DNA of 64,000 bases, from the NCBI GenBank assembly GCA_963772585.1, contig CAVYXV010000007.1:248001-312000 (forward strand), written 5' to 3'. Shown piece after piece: positions 19,848 through 28,930 of the stretch (its first letter is position 1; every line of letters starts with the position of its first letter). The stretch is from CAVVXN01 sp963772585 (GTDB lineage Bacteria; Planctomycetota; PLA2; JAEUHO01). The notes under the pieces were generated by a model. The model searched no databases. It was not told the origin of the DNA and saw nothing but the letters and a program-made list of their open reading frames with translations. The translations under genes and the position numbers were made by a program.

Positions 19848-20025
19848 CCCGGCCGGGAACAGGTGTTGGGAGAGACGCTTCGCTACGCGTCGGATGTGGC
19901 CATGACGAGGGAGCGGATCCTTCGGGCCAAGCGCCAGCGACGCGGAGGAATCCGCGACGGAGGAAGGGCCGCGGACGGCGTGAAGGCGAGTGGAGAGGGC
20001 GACAGCCATCCACGGACGGGCCCTT
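19848..20025 (-). repeat. Long dispersed repeat, copy B (inverted)
   Basis: Reverse-orientation copy of the repeat at 16503-16681. Shared blocks include GGGCCCGTCCGTG, CCACTCGCC, GCGGCCCTTCCTC, GGATCCGCTCCCTCGTC, CCACATCCGACGCG and CCCGGCCGGG. It lies directly after the stop of the small lipoprotein and next to the stop of the minus-strand gene at 20037. Confidence 0.8.
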
Positions 20026-20036
20026 GGGCCGCTCTG

Positions 20037-20690
20037 CTACGACGGCGAGGGCTTCGGCAGGTCGTGCCAGGTGCGGCCGCTCTCGCGCACCTCCTGGCGG
20101 AAGACACGGAGGGCCTCGTCGTCCGTCCACGTCTCCACCTCGCCGAGGGCGATCGTGCGATCCGCGTAGGGCATCGTCGTCGCGACGATCACGGCGCCGC
20201 GGCGGAGCCCCGCCGCATAGCCGCGCGCCATCCGCTCGAGGAGGTGCAAGGTCATCCGCCCGCCCCGGAGCGGGTCCCAGAGGATCATCAGGTCGCGTTG
20301 GCACCGGTCGAGCAGGTAGACGCCGCGCTGGCGGCTCTCCTCCCAGGACCGGACGAGATCGCGCTCCTCCTTCTCGAGGCCCGGTGCGTCCTCGGCGAAC
20401 ACCGCCACGAGGGAGCGCCCGTCCGGGGGAGTCCCCCCCGAGAAGGCGAAGTCGTCGAAGGCGCGTTCGAGGTCCGCGACGGGCGTCTCCCGGAGCCGGT
20501 CGCCGAACCGCAGGACGAAGTACTCCTCCACGGCGGGGCCGTGCTCTTCGCGGACCCAGTCGCGGAGCCGGCGGAGGAGCTCGCGGGCACGCCGGCGCCA
20601 GGGGACGATCTTCGCCCGCTCCCGCGTCGTCGCGCGCTCGTCCCCGCCGGTCCCTTCCGTGTGCCGGCGCCGCCGCCTCTGTGCGCTCAT
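20037..20690 (-). CDS. Conserved-looking protein of unknown function
   Basis: 217-residue soluble protein, not recognised. The first 40 residues are very Arg-rich; the rest has mixed charge with a motif LLDRCQRDLMILWDPLRGGRMTLHLL in the middle. No membrane segment or signal peptide is visible. The codon bias and length support a real gene. It is followed by repeat copy B and shares the 20757-20787 hairpin region with the next minus-strand gene upstream. Confidence 0.5.
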   Translation of the reverse strand: MSAQRRRRRHTEGTGGDERATTRERAKIVPWRRRARELLRRLRDWVREEHGPAVEEYFVLRFGDRLRETPVADLERAFDDFAFSGGTPPDGRSLVAVFAEDAPGLEKEERDLVRSWEESRQRGVYLLDRCQRDLMILWDPLRGGRMTLHLLERMARGYAAGLRRGAVIVATTMPYADRTIALGEVETWTDDEALRVFRQEVRESGRTWHDLPKPSPS

Positions 20691-20756
20691 CGGGCTGATC
20701 CCGCGTCCTTGCCGCCCCGCGTCCGGGGGGGCGGCTCACCCCCCACCCTACGGCAA

Positions 20757-20787
20757 GCGGCCCCCGCCGCATCCCGGCGGGGGCCGC
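20757..20787 (-). terminator. Strong GC hairpin after the aromatic-rich TPR gene
   Basis: A perfect 13-bp stem (20757-20769 with 20775-20787) around a 5-base loop, 29 bases beyond the stop of the minus-strand gene ending at 20816. It has no clear U-tract but its strength and place fit a terminator. Confidence 0.7.
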
Positions 20788-20815
20788 TGCATGGAATCGG
20801 TCGGGTTGCCCGCGT

Positions 20816-22939
20816 CTACTTCGTGGGCGCGGGGAGGGGCGCGACGGGCGTCGCGGGGGCCTGGCCTTCCGCCTTCTGGGGCTCGGCCGGCGGCAGCATC
20901 GCGATCGTGAGGATCGGAGCCGTCGGGTCGTCCGGGCGAAGATCCAGCACCTGGTTCAGCCGCGTCTGCGCCGCGGAGCGCTCGCCGGCGGCGACGTGGA
21001 AGTACGCGCGCAGGAGCAGCGCATCCCCGTCGTCGGGGTGTTCGGCGATGTGCCGGTCGAGCAGCGCCAACGAACCCTCGAAGACCCGCGGATCCGGGTA
21101 GATCGGGCGCGGGTCGAAGCGGTAGCCGCGCGGGAAGGCGCCCAGCTCGGCCGCGACGGCGAGCGCGCCGGCGGCCTCCTTGTACTCGCCCTCGGCGAAC
21201 GCGGCGTGCATCACGGCCATCCACGCCTCGCCGTTCGTCTCGTCGGCGTTCGCGGCGTCGCGGAAGTGGTTCAACGCGGTCTCGAAGTCGCCGGCCTTGA
21301 ACGCCTCGATGCCGGCCTGGAACTCGGCCACGCCGGGCGCCTTCGGCTGGTCGAGCGGCGCGGTGGGGGCCGGCCCCTCGGCGGGCGCCGTCGGGGCCTC
21401 CGCGTCCTGGACGACGACGACGTTGCCGTTCTCGTCCACGATCACGCGCTGGCCCGGTTGGAGGACCACGTTCTGCTGCACGACGACCGGGCGCTCGACG
21501 TAGGTCGTGCTGGGAAGCCACGTGTAGTCGTTCGCGTAGTAGACGACGCCGAAGCCGAACGGCGGGAGCGACCAGCCCCAATACGGGGCGTAGCTGCTGT
21601 ACCACCACGGGTTCCAGTAGACGCCCCAGAAGCCCCCGTAGGCGGCCGGCGCGTAGTAGCCGTAGTACCGGAAGCCGTACCAGTCGTGGTAGTAGGAGGT
21701 GTCGCCGTAGCTGTAGTACCAGCCACCCCGCAGCCCCGAGTAGTACGCCGGGTAGTTGCGGGCGTAGCGCACGCCGGCCCGCGCGGATCCGGAGTGGATC
21801 GCGGCGTAGCCGCCGCCGTAGCGCACGCCGGCCCGGTCCGTGCCGCGGAAGTAGTGGGAGCCGCCGTGGCGGACCCCGGCTCGGGACGCCAGCGACTCGG
21901 CGCTGCTGCGCCGGATCGCGCCGGTCGGGAACGAGCCGGAGCGGAGGGTCGTCGCCGCCCCGCTGCGGACCCCGCCCGTGCGGATGCCCCCGGAGCGTAC
22001 GACCGCTCCGCGGCGGTAGTCCGGGGCGGCGCTGCCCGCCCCCGTCGTCCGGGTCGGCAGGCTGGAGCGGAGCCGGGCGATGCGGGCCGTGGCGTCGGTC
22101 CCCGTGGTGGTCGTCGCCTGGCCGCCGAAGCGGTTCGAGAGGCGCTCGCGCAGGGTGGGGGCCGTCGTCCCGGTGTTCGTCGTGCCGCGGCGGACCGTGC
22201 GGCCGGCCAGGGCCTGTCGGAGACGCCCGCTGGTGTCCCCTGGCGTGGACGCCGTTGTCCCCTGTCGGACAGTCGTCCCGATGCCCGTCGGCGTGCCGAC
22301 GGTGCGGTTCCCGCTCCAGCTACGGAGGCGCTCCAGCGCCTGGCCGTCGATCCGGCGGGTCGTCGTCCGGGTCCCGGTGGTGGCCCGGGCGCGCAGCCCC
22401 GAGGCCCCGGCCGTGGGCGCCACGGAGGTCTGACCCGAGCGGAAGAAGGTGGACCGGCCGTTCTGGGTGATCACCCGGTCCCCGATCCGGGGAGCCGTCG
22501 TCCTCGTCGTCGCCCCCGAGGAGGAGGACCGCCAGCCCTGGTTGCCGAAGACGCGGCGGGTCGTGGTGGGGGCGGTGGTGGTCGTGGAGGCGCCCTGGTA
22601 GGAGCGGAACGTGCGGCTCGGCGCGGTCCTCATGACCCGGGCGGTCGCGCCGGCATGGGACGGGGGGGTGGTCGCGGAGGAGGCGAAGCCCCGGGCGAAG
22701 CCGCCGGAGCGGGCCCCCGAGAACGTGGTGGACCGGGGCGTGGAGAAGGAGCGGCTGGGCGTGCCCGACCGGGCGAACCCGCCGCTGCGGACGCCCCCGC
22801 CGTTCGATCCGCCGGAGAAGATCCGGCCGCTGCTGCCGCCGCCGCCGTGGCGGAGTCCACCGCCGCGGGCCTCGGCGACCGTGGGAACGGCGAGCGCCAG
22901 GGCCGTCATGACGGCCGCAAAACGAAGCGCCTGTTTCAT
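20816..22939 (-). CDS. Exported Gly/Ser/Arg- and Tyr/Trp-rich protein with C-terminal TPRs
   Basis: 707-residue protein. A signal peptide (MKQALRFAAVMTALALAVPTVAEA) precedes a low-complexity Gly/Ser/Thr/Arg region of about 350 residues. A Tyr/Trp-rich region follows (FRYYGYYAPAAYGGFWGVYW), then about 170 C-terminal residues with TPR-like repeats (AFKAGDFETALNHFRDA). The last part is Pro/Ala-rich. The ATG at 22939 is the natural signal-peptide start and has a GGGGAG site just upstream. It is likely a cell-surface or envelope scaffold; no catalytic motif is seen. Confidence 0.7.
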   Translation of the reverse strand: MKQALRFAAVMTALALAVPTVAEARGGGLRHGGGGSSGRIFSGGSNGGGVRSGGFARSGTPSRSFSTPRSTTFSGARSGGFARGFASSATTPPSHAGATARVMRTAPSRTFRSYQGASTTTTAPTTTRRVFGNQGWRSSSSGATTRTTAPRIGDRVITQNGRSTFFRSGQTSVAPTAGASGLRARATTGTRTTTRRIDGQALERLRSWSGNRTVGTPTGIGTTVRQGTTASTPGDTSGRLRQALAGRTVRRGTTNTGTTAPTLRERLSNRFGGQATTTTGTDATARIARLRSSLPTRTTGAGSAAPDYRRGAVVRSGGIRTGGVRSGAATTLRSGSFPTGAIRRSSAESLASRAGVRHGGSHYFRGTDRAGVRYGGGYAAIHSGSARAGVRYARNYPAYYSGLRGGWYYSYGDTSYYHDWYGFRYYGYYAPAAYGGFWGVYWNPWWYSSYAPYWGWSLPPFGFGVVYYANDYTWLPSTTYVERPVVVQQNVVLQPGQRVIVDENGNVVVVQDAEAPTAPAEGPAPTAPLDQPKAPGVAEFQAGIEAFKAGDFETALNHFRDAANADETNGEAWMAVMHAAFAEGEYKEAAGALAVAAELGAFPRGYRFDPRPIYPDPRVFEGSLALLDRHIAEHPDDGDALLLRAYFHVAAGERSAAQTRLNQVLDLRPDDPTAPILTIAMLPPAEPQKAEGQAPATPVAPLPAPTK

Positions 22940-23164
22940 GGTCTTCTCCCCTTGCTGTGGGGCGGGGCCGGTTCCCCGCGCGGGAGCGGAGCCCAAGCTA
23001 ATGCGAACGGCGGGCCGGGTGGAACCGTCCCCGGTGCCTGGGTTCCTTCGGGAGACGGCCGGTGGGGGCGGGAGGTTCCCCGGGAGCAAGCCGCCGGCCC
23101 GGGCGCCCCGCCGTCGCTGCCCATCCGTACCGGAGGGGGGCTATCGCCCCGGTCCGGCCCGACG

Positions 23165-24589
23165 CTACGCCGGCGGGGCGGGGCGAAGGCGCGCGCCTTC
23201 CAGGCGGTCCACCACCACGGCGCCCACCGCGTCGCCCATCACGTTCGTGGAGGTGCGGAACATGTCGAGGAAGGCGTCCACGGCGAAGACCAGCGGGATG
23301 TAGTAGACCGGGAGGCCCACCGCGGTCGCGACGAGCACCATCGTGACGAGCCCCGCGTCGGGCACGGCGGCCGCCCCGATCGAGGCGAGCACCGCCGTGA
23401 TGAAGATCACGAGCGTGATCGCGCCGCCGAGCGCGATGGTGACGTCGTCGAGCCCGCCGTAGATCTGGATCAGGAAGATCACCGCCACGCCCTCGTAGAG
23501 CGCGGTGCCGTCCATGTTCACCGTGGCGCCGACGGGAAGGGTGAACTCCGCCACCTTCGGCGACACGCCCAGCTTCTCGATGACGTTTCGCATCGTGACG
23601 GGCAGGGTCGCCGCGCTCGAGCGCGTCGCGAAGGCGATGGCCCACGCCTCGCGGATCCCCCGCAGGAACCGAAGCGGGTTCATGCGACCGACCAGCGCGA
23701 CGATGGCGAGCAGCGCCACCACGTGGATGCCGATGCCTCCGATCACGGTGCCCACGTACCAGCCGACCGAGCCGAAGACGGACGGCCCCTTCTCCGCCAG
23801 GAGCGAGGCCACGAGGCAGAAGATCGCCAGGGGCGAGATCGCCATGATCCAGCCCGTGATGCACAGGATCACCTCGTTCGCCGCCTGGAAGAACGACGTG
23901 ACCGGCGCCGCCACGCTCCCGAGCGCCACGCACGCGAGGCCGAGGACGATCGCGAAGAAGATGACCCCCAGCGAGTTCATCTCCGCCAGCGAGCGGAACG
24001 GGTTCATCAGGAGCTGGTCCACCACGCTCTCGCGGAAGATGTCCCCCGTGGTCTTCGCGCCTTCCGCCGCGACGCGGCGCAGGCGCTCGGCGTCGGTGCC
24101 GCTCCCCGCGCTCTCCTTCACGGCGAGCCAGCCACGGTAGGCGGCGCGGTTCCCCTCCGCCGTGGGATCCCGACCCGTCTCGCGGCGGTACTCCTCGCGT
24201 CGCCGGTCGAGTTCGGCCTTGCGCGAGGCGCGGATCTCCTGGCTGCTCGCCCGCTTGCCCGGCTGGATCGTCAGCACCAGACCCAAGCCGATCGCCACCG
24301 CGATGCTCGTCGTGGCGAGGTAGTAGACCAGCGCCTTCACGCCGACGCGCCCCGTCTCCGCGAAGGAGGGCATGCTCGTGACCCCGGCCACGATGCTCGC
24401 GAGGATCAGCGGCCCGATGATCATCTTGAGCGCGCCGATGAAGACGCCCTTGCCGATCAGCCCCAGCCACCAGAGGAGCGCGCCGTACCCGGCGGCGCCG
24501 TGGTCCGGGGCGGCGTGGAGGGCCAGCCCGGCGGCGGCGCCCAGGCCCATCGCGAGGAAGATCCAGACGTGAAGCGACGGGCGCCTCAC
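23165..24589 (-). CDS. Dicarboxylate/amino acid:cation symporter (DAACS/GltP-like)
   Basis: 474-residue membrane transporter. The sodium/proton-coupled glutamate-dicarboxylate family signature NMDGTALYEG is present in the C-terminal half, with the preceding serine-rich hairpin RSSAATLPVT and the later MFRTSTNVMGDA block that holds the substrate-binding Asp/Asn residues. An unusually long charged loop (about residues 115-200) interrupts the N-terminal half. The GTG start overlaps the stop of the upstream gene (GTGA), so both are cotranslated. It probably imports glutamate, aspartate or C4-dicarboxylates. Confidence 0.9.
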   Translation of the reverse strand: MRRPSLHVWIFLAMGLGAAAGLALHAAPDHGAAGYGALLWWLGLIGKGVFIGALKMIIGPLILASIVAGVTSMPSFAETGRVGVKALVYYLATTSIAVAIGLGLVLTIQPGKRASSQEIRASRKAELDRRREEYRRETGRDPTAEGNRAAYRGWLAVKESAGSGTDAERLRRVAAEGAKTTGDIFRESVVDQLLMNPFRSLAEMNSLGVIFFAIVLGLACVALGSVAAPVTSFFQAANEVILCITGWIMAISPLAIFCLVASLLAEKGPSVFGSVGWYVGTVIGGIGIHVVALLAIVALVGRMNPLRFLRGIREAWAIAFATRSSAATLPVTMRNVIEKLGVSPKVAEFTLPVGATVNMDGTALYEGVAVIFLIQIYGGLDDVTIALGGAITLVIFITAVLASIGAAAVPDAGLVTMVLVATAVGLPVYYIPLVFAVDAFLDMFRTSTNVMGDAVGAVVVDRLEGARLRPAPPA

Positions 24590-25017
24590 GTCCCCCCCGT
24601 CCCCGAGCGCGCGCCGACGGCGAAGCGGGTGCGGGCCAGCGGCGCGCCTTCCCACTCGAACACGACCTCGAACCACCCGCCCTGGGTGACCGGGAGCTTC
24701 GGAAGGCGGATCTGGAGCGCGAGCTGCCGCCGGGCGAAGCCTTCGGGGACGTTCGACTCCAGCGGGAGCCGCGCGAACTCCGGCCCCCCGTCCGCGGCGG
24801 AGCGGATCACGAAGGCGGCCTTGGCGGGGCCCGGCGGGACATTCCTCAGGAAGGCGACGAAGGTGAGCGGCCCGGCGTCGCCCGGGAGCGCGTCGAGCGC
24901 GATCACCTCCAGCACGTTTTCGAGGGTCACCTGGCCATCCGGGCCGGGTTCGACGTTCCGACAGACGAGGAGACCATGGACGGCGATCTGGGCGGACGAC
25001 GCGGCGGAATCGAGCAT
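24586..25017 (-). CDS. Small soluble protein, DUF6941-like
   Basis: 143-residue protein with an Ig-like or beta-rich pattern: an N-terminal AQIAVHGLLVCRNVEPG, then TLENVLEVIALDALPG, and a C-terminal PVTQGGWFEVVFEWEG strand pair. This resembles the DUF6941 family of small beta-sandwich proteins, but only weakly by eye. The stop is shared with the symporter GTG start. It is divergent from the exported protein on the plus strand, whose best start lies 42 bases inside this gene. Confidence 0.55.
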   Translation of the reverse strand: MLDSAASSAQIAVHGLLVCRNVEPGPDGQVTLENVLEVIALDALPGDAGPLTFVAFLRNVPPGPAKAAFVIRSAADGGPEFARLPLESNVPEGFARRQLALQIRLPKLPVTQGGWFEVVFEWEGAPLARTRFAVGARSGTGGT

Positions 25018-26514
25018 GGGGGGGCACCCTATCCGCGCCGGCGCCGCTTGACCACCGCCGGATCCCTCCTGCTCCTCGCCCTGCTCGCCGGCGCGTCGGT
25101 GGGCGCCCCGGGGCGGGAACTCGACGCGGACGGGACGTGGCGCACCTTCCGCATCGACGCCCCCGGTCGCACCGCGGCGTTCCTCTTCGAGGTGGTGGCC
25201 GGCTGCCGCTACCGCGTCGTCGCCGAGGGGCGCACGCTCTCGCGCGTGCTCGTCGAGGTGGGCCCCGGCGAGGCGACCCGGTGGCGGGCGGACTCGGGCC
25301 TCGACGCGCCGCCCGACGGCGGGGAGGAGGCGGCGGCCCCGGCGGCGGGGAGCGATCGCCCGCGCGCGCGGCTGACCTTCGACGCGGAGATCGACGGCGT
25401 CTACGAGGTCCGGGTCAAGGGCTTCTCCGTGCTGACCGGCCGCGGGCGCGTGAAGCTGGAGACCCTGGGCCCGGGGGACCGGCCGACCGACGCCCACCGC
25501 CGCCACCTCGTGCCCGGGGAGACGCTCGCCCGGGTCGGCTCGCTCTGGGTGGACGAGACGAACCGCTGGCGGCTCGACGTGGCGGCGGGAAAGCGCTACG
25601 AGGTCCACTCCCGCCCGGGGACCTCCGGGCCCCTCGTGCTGCGCGTGGTGGCGGCGAAGGACGGGACGGTCCTCGCCGAGGCGTCGCCCACCGGGGAGAG
25701 GCCCTGGCCCACCGTCGCCTTCGCGGCCCCCGAGGCGGCCGGCGGCGACAGCCCTCCCCTCCTCGTGCTGGAGGTCCAGGCGGTGGACGGGGCGGGCGGC
25801 ACCTACGGCGTGCGTCTGGACGAGGCGGGGCGGAAGGAGCCCGACGAGGACGCGGCGGCCGGGGCGCCCGAGCCCGCGGTCGTGCGGGGGACGCTGGACG
25901 CGCCGCCGCTGGCCTTCCGGGCGAACCCCGGCGATCTCGCCGTGCTCTACCTGCCCCGGGCGCCGGCGTACGACCCGCACGCCCTGGTGGTCCTTCGCGG
26001 CGGGGACTGGCATGTCACGCAGGGCGACCCGATCTCCACGCTCGGCCGGCGGGCCAGCATGCGCACGCCCGAGAGCGCGGCGCTCGTGTGGTTCCAGCCG
26101 CACCGGAGCGGGACGTACCGCTTCCTGGAGCGGCGGCTGGAGGGCGCGAGGCTCCGCGTCTACGGCGCGGAGGCGGTCCGGGGCGCGCCGCTCCTCCTGG
26201 GCACGGGCCTCGATCCGACGGTCTCCGCCCGGGGGGAGGGCGGCTGGAAGGCGATCGGCCTGGGGGTGTGCATGCCGGGGTGGGACTACCTCTACGTGGC
26301 GGTGGGCCGCCGTCCCGCGCCGGTCTCCATGCGGGTGCGGACGGTGGGAGACGAGCGTCTCGCCTTCCGCCCCTCCCGCGGGCTGGCCCTGGCCCGGGTG
26401 GCGGGGCTCGGGCCGTCGCTCCGCTTCCGCGTCCGGGAGCCGACCGTCGTCCGGCTGGAGCTCGAGGGCAAGGGCTGGGAGGGCTACGCGCTCTTGCGCC
26501 GCGCCTCGAACTGA
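24976..26514 (+). CDS. Exported beta-rich protein of unknown function
   Basis: 512-residue protein. The ATG at 24976 has a GAGGAG site but overlaps the divergent gene by 42 bases; a TTG at 25048 would give the same signal peptide (TTAGSLLLLALLAGASVGA). The mature part contains at least three repeated beta-rich segments with the pattern WRTFRIDAPGRTAAFLFEV / WRLDVAAGKRYEVHS, like pre-peptidase C-terminal domains. No catalytic motif is visible. Its neighbour downstream is a protease with similar domains, so both may work at the cell surface. Confidence 0.6.
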   Translation: MDGDLGGRRGGIEHGGAPYPRRRRLTTAGSLLLLALLAGASVGAPGRELDADGTWRTFRIDAPGRTAAFLFEVVAGCRYRVVAEGRTLSRVLVEVGPGEATRWRADSGLDAPPDGGEEAAAPAAGSDRPRARLTFDAEIDGVYEVRVKGFSVLTGRGRVKLETLGPGDRPTDAHRRHLVPGETLARVGSLWVDETNRWRLDVAAGKRYEVHSRPGTSGPLVLRVVAAKDGTVLAEASPTGERPWPTVAFAAPEAAGGDSPPLLVLEVQAVDGAGGTYGVRLDEAGRKEPDEDAAAGAPEPAVVRGTLDAPPLAFRANPGDLAVLYLPRAPAYDPHALVVLRGGDWHVTQGDPISTLGRRASMRTPESAALVWFQPHRSGTYRFLERRLEGARLRVYGAEAVRGAPLLLGTGLDPTVSARGEGGWKAIGLGVCMPGWDYLYVAVGRRPAPVSMRVRTVGDERLAFRPSRGLALARVAGLGPSLRFRVREPTVVRLELEGKGWEGYALLRRASN

Positions 26515-26592
26515 CGGGCGGGTTCGCGGGAACCATGAAAGCGAGGAGCTTCGTTCTAGGGGACCCTCCGACTTCCGCGTTTCATACGTCGC

Positions 26593-28833
26593 ATGTCGGG
26601 CCGACGCCTGCTGCCCTTCGCCACGGTGCTCCTCCTGCTGGTTCCCGGCGTCCGGGTCGATCCGGCGCGCGCCGACGCCCTGTCCGTGCTCGCCGACGGC
26701 GTGGCGGTGGGGGGCGAGCTCCTGGAGGGCGAGCGCGCGTGGCTGGGACGCGTGGAAGTGCCCGAGGGCGCGACGCAGCTCGGCGTGCTCGTCTCCGCGG
26801 ACCGCGACGTGGACCTCTTCCTCCGCCGCGACCGACCGGCCGAGCCCGACTTCGCCGAGACCGCCGACGCGTCGGCGTTCTCCCCGTCGCGCCACGAGGT
26901 GATCGTCCTGGGCGGTGAGAAGGGGCCCGCGCTGAAGGCGGGCACGTGGTACGTCACGATCGAGAACCCGTTCCCCCAGACCGGGCCGGTCGGGTTCGAG
27001 CTGATCGCCTTCGTCGACCGGCGGGGCGGCGAACGGACGATCCTCCCCGGCGCGGAGATCCCGATCACGCTCTCGGGACCGCGTCGGACGGCCCGCCTGC
27101 GCACCTACCTCCCGGCGCGCGCGACGCGCGGCACGATCGAGCTGGTGCCCCCGCCGCCCGGGGGGCTCCAGTTCCAGATGGAGGGGCCGAACGGCTTCCG
27201 GCGCAGGGGCGACTCGCGCCAGGGCAGGCTCGTGCTCGAGTCCGACGAAGCCCCCGGGGGTACGTACATCCTCACGTTCGCGCCGCCGTCCCGGCCGTCG
27301 CGCCCCGTCCCGTGCGTCGCAAGGATGTCGATGACCTTCCCGGACGGGGGCACGCTTCCCATCCCACCGAGTCCCCATCTGGACGTGGGGACGCCGCTGC
27401 CGTTCATCCTGGGCGGCCGCGACGGTCCCGACGTGCGGCGCCTCCGGATCGAAGTCCCCAAGCCGATCCGCGGTTTCGTGCTGGAGGCCGCCAACGCGTA
27501 CGGCCGCGACGTGGACATCCACGTCCGTCGCGGCATCCCGCCCCGGCACGAGGACGAGGACGCGCAGTGGCTCGCGATGTCGACCGCGCCGATCGAGCGC
27601 CTCGTCGTCGCCGGCACGGAGAACCTCCCCGCGGGGACGTACCACGCCGAGATCGTCCTGCTCGACCCGGAAACGCCGGTCGAGGTGATCATGACGCTCC
27701 GGCGTCTCACCACGGACGAGGACCTCTACACGTGGGGGAAGAAGGACCTCCCCGCCCTGACGCCCGACGCGTGGGTGCGCGGCGTGGTGCGCGTCGAGGA
27801 GAGCGGCATCACCTGGTACCAGGTGGACGTACCCGCGGGGACGGGCTCGCTGCACGCCCAGCTCCTCGGGGCGACGGGCCCGCTCGAGCTCCTCCTGGCC
27901 CGCCCCGAGGACGGCGCGATCGACGCGCGTGCTTTCACCGCGCAGGTGGACGAGTACCTGGGCGTCGAGTTCCGGCCCGCGCTGCAGAAGGCCACGTCGT
28001 TCCGCCTCGGCGTGCTCAACCGCGCCACCTGGGACAAGGAGGTGCGGTATCGCCTCGCGGTGGCGTTCGACCGCCGGCCGACGCTGCCCGACGACCTGGT
28101 CTGGCCGCCGGTCTACACGGGCGACGACCTCACCCCCGCGGAGCGCACCGCGGCGGCCACCGTCGAGATCACGATCGGGGACTGCAGCGGAGGCAGCGGC
28201 GTCTGCCTCACGCCGACCGGCCTCGTGATGTCCTGCCGCCACTGCCTCCAGTTCACCGACGGCACGGGGCGCCTGCAGCGCGACAAGATCCTCGTGGCCT
28301 TTCCGCAGACGCTCGACGTGCCGCCCGTCCAGACCTTCTTCGCCAAGATCGTGGAGGAGGACGAGGACCGGGACCTCGTCCTGCTGGCGCCCCTGAAGGA
28401 CGTGTTCGGGCGGCCGGTCGGCGACGCCATGCGCTTCCCCTACGTCCCGATCGCGAAGGACCCGAAGGTCCGCGTCGGCGAGGAGCTCTACGTCGCCGGC
28501 TACCCCCAGGTCGGGAGCGACTGCATCCGCACGGCGGTCGTCCTCTCCCACGGCATCGTGGCCGGGCTCGAGCGGCAGCCCTCCGGCCCCGCCTGGATCA
28601 AGACGGACGCCTGGGTCGCCCCGGGCCACAGCGGCGGGCCGGTCGTGGACGCGGGCGGCCGCCTCGTGGGCCTCGCCGCCGCGACGCTCGGCACGACCGA
28701 GTCGCTCGGGCTCTGCGTCCCGATCGAGCGCTTTCCCAAGGGCTGGGTCCGCCGGATTCGCGACGAGATCACCAAGGCCGAGGCCCCGGAGGGCGCCGCG
28801 ACGGCCCAGCCCGCCACCGGCGGCCAGGATTGA
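26593..28833 (+). CDS. Exported trypsin-like serine protease with PPC-type domains
   Basis: 746-residue secreted protein. A signal peptide (LLPFATVLLLLVPGVRV) is followed by three or four beta domains of pre-peptidase C-terminal type (RAWLGRVEVPEGATQLGV, TWYVTIENP), each about 110-130 residues. The C-terminal 200 residues form a chymotrypsin-fold protease: His550 in MSCRHCL, Asp594 in DRDLVLL, Ser680 in GHSGGPV, plus a GSGVCLTPTG start strand. All three catalytic residues are present. PPC domains are often C-terminal; here they precede the protease. A role in envelope protein turnover or surface processing is inferred. Confidence 0.8.
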   Translation: MSGRRLLPFATVLLLLVPGVRVDPARADALSVLADGVAVGGELLEGERAWLGRVEVPEGATQLGVLVSADRDVDLFLRRDRPAEPDFAETADASAFSPSRHEVIVLGGEKGPALKAGTWYVTIENPFPQTGPVGFELIAFVDRRGGERTILPGAEIPITLSGPRRTARLRTYLPARATRGTIELVPPPPGGLQFQMEGPNGFRRRGDSRQGRLVLESDEAPGGTYILTFAPPSRPSRPVPCVARMSMTFPDGGTLPIPPSPHLDVGTPLPFILGGRDGPDVRRLRIEVPKPIRGFVLEAANAYGRDVDIHVRRGIPPRHEDEDAQWLAMSTAPIERLVVAGTENLPAGTYHAEIVLLDPETPVEVIMTLRRLTTDEDLYTWGKKDLPALTPDAWVRGVVRVEESGITWYQVDVPAGTGSLHAQLLGATGPLELLLARPEDGAIDARAFTAQVDEYLGVEFRPALQKATSFRLGVLNRATWDKEVRYRLAVAFDRRPTLPDDLVWPPVYTGDDLTPAERTAAATVEITIGDCSGGSGVCLTPTGLVMSCRHCLQFTDGTGRLQRDKILVAFPQTLDVPPVQTFFAKIVEEDEDRDLVLLAPLKDVFGRPVGDAMRFPYVPIAKDPKVRVGEELYVAGYPQVGSDCIRTAVVLSHGIVAGLERQPSGPAWIKTDAWVAPGHSGGPVVDAGGRLVGLAAATLGTTESLGLCVPIERFPKGWVRRIRDEITKAEAPEGAATAQPATGGQD

Positions 28834-28930
28834 GGCCCATCGTCGCCACCCACCCCTCCCGAACGTCGTGCCCCCGTCGGCGGAGCGCTACACTCCGGCG
28901 TTTTCCCCCGACCCGGGAGGACGACGCGTC

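Noticed and set aside
20996..25051. 1351-residue open frame on the plus strand
   Set aside because: Runs antisense through the TPR-type protein, symporter and small beta protein; composition is that of a shadow.
25018..28629. Upstream part of a 1347-residue minus-strand frame
   Set aside because: Only its last 143 residues (24586-25017) look real; the rest is antisense to the exported protein and protease.
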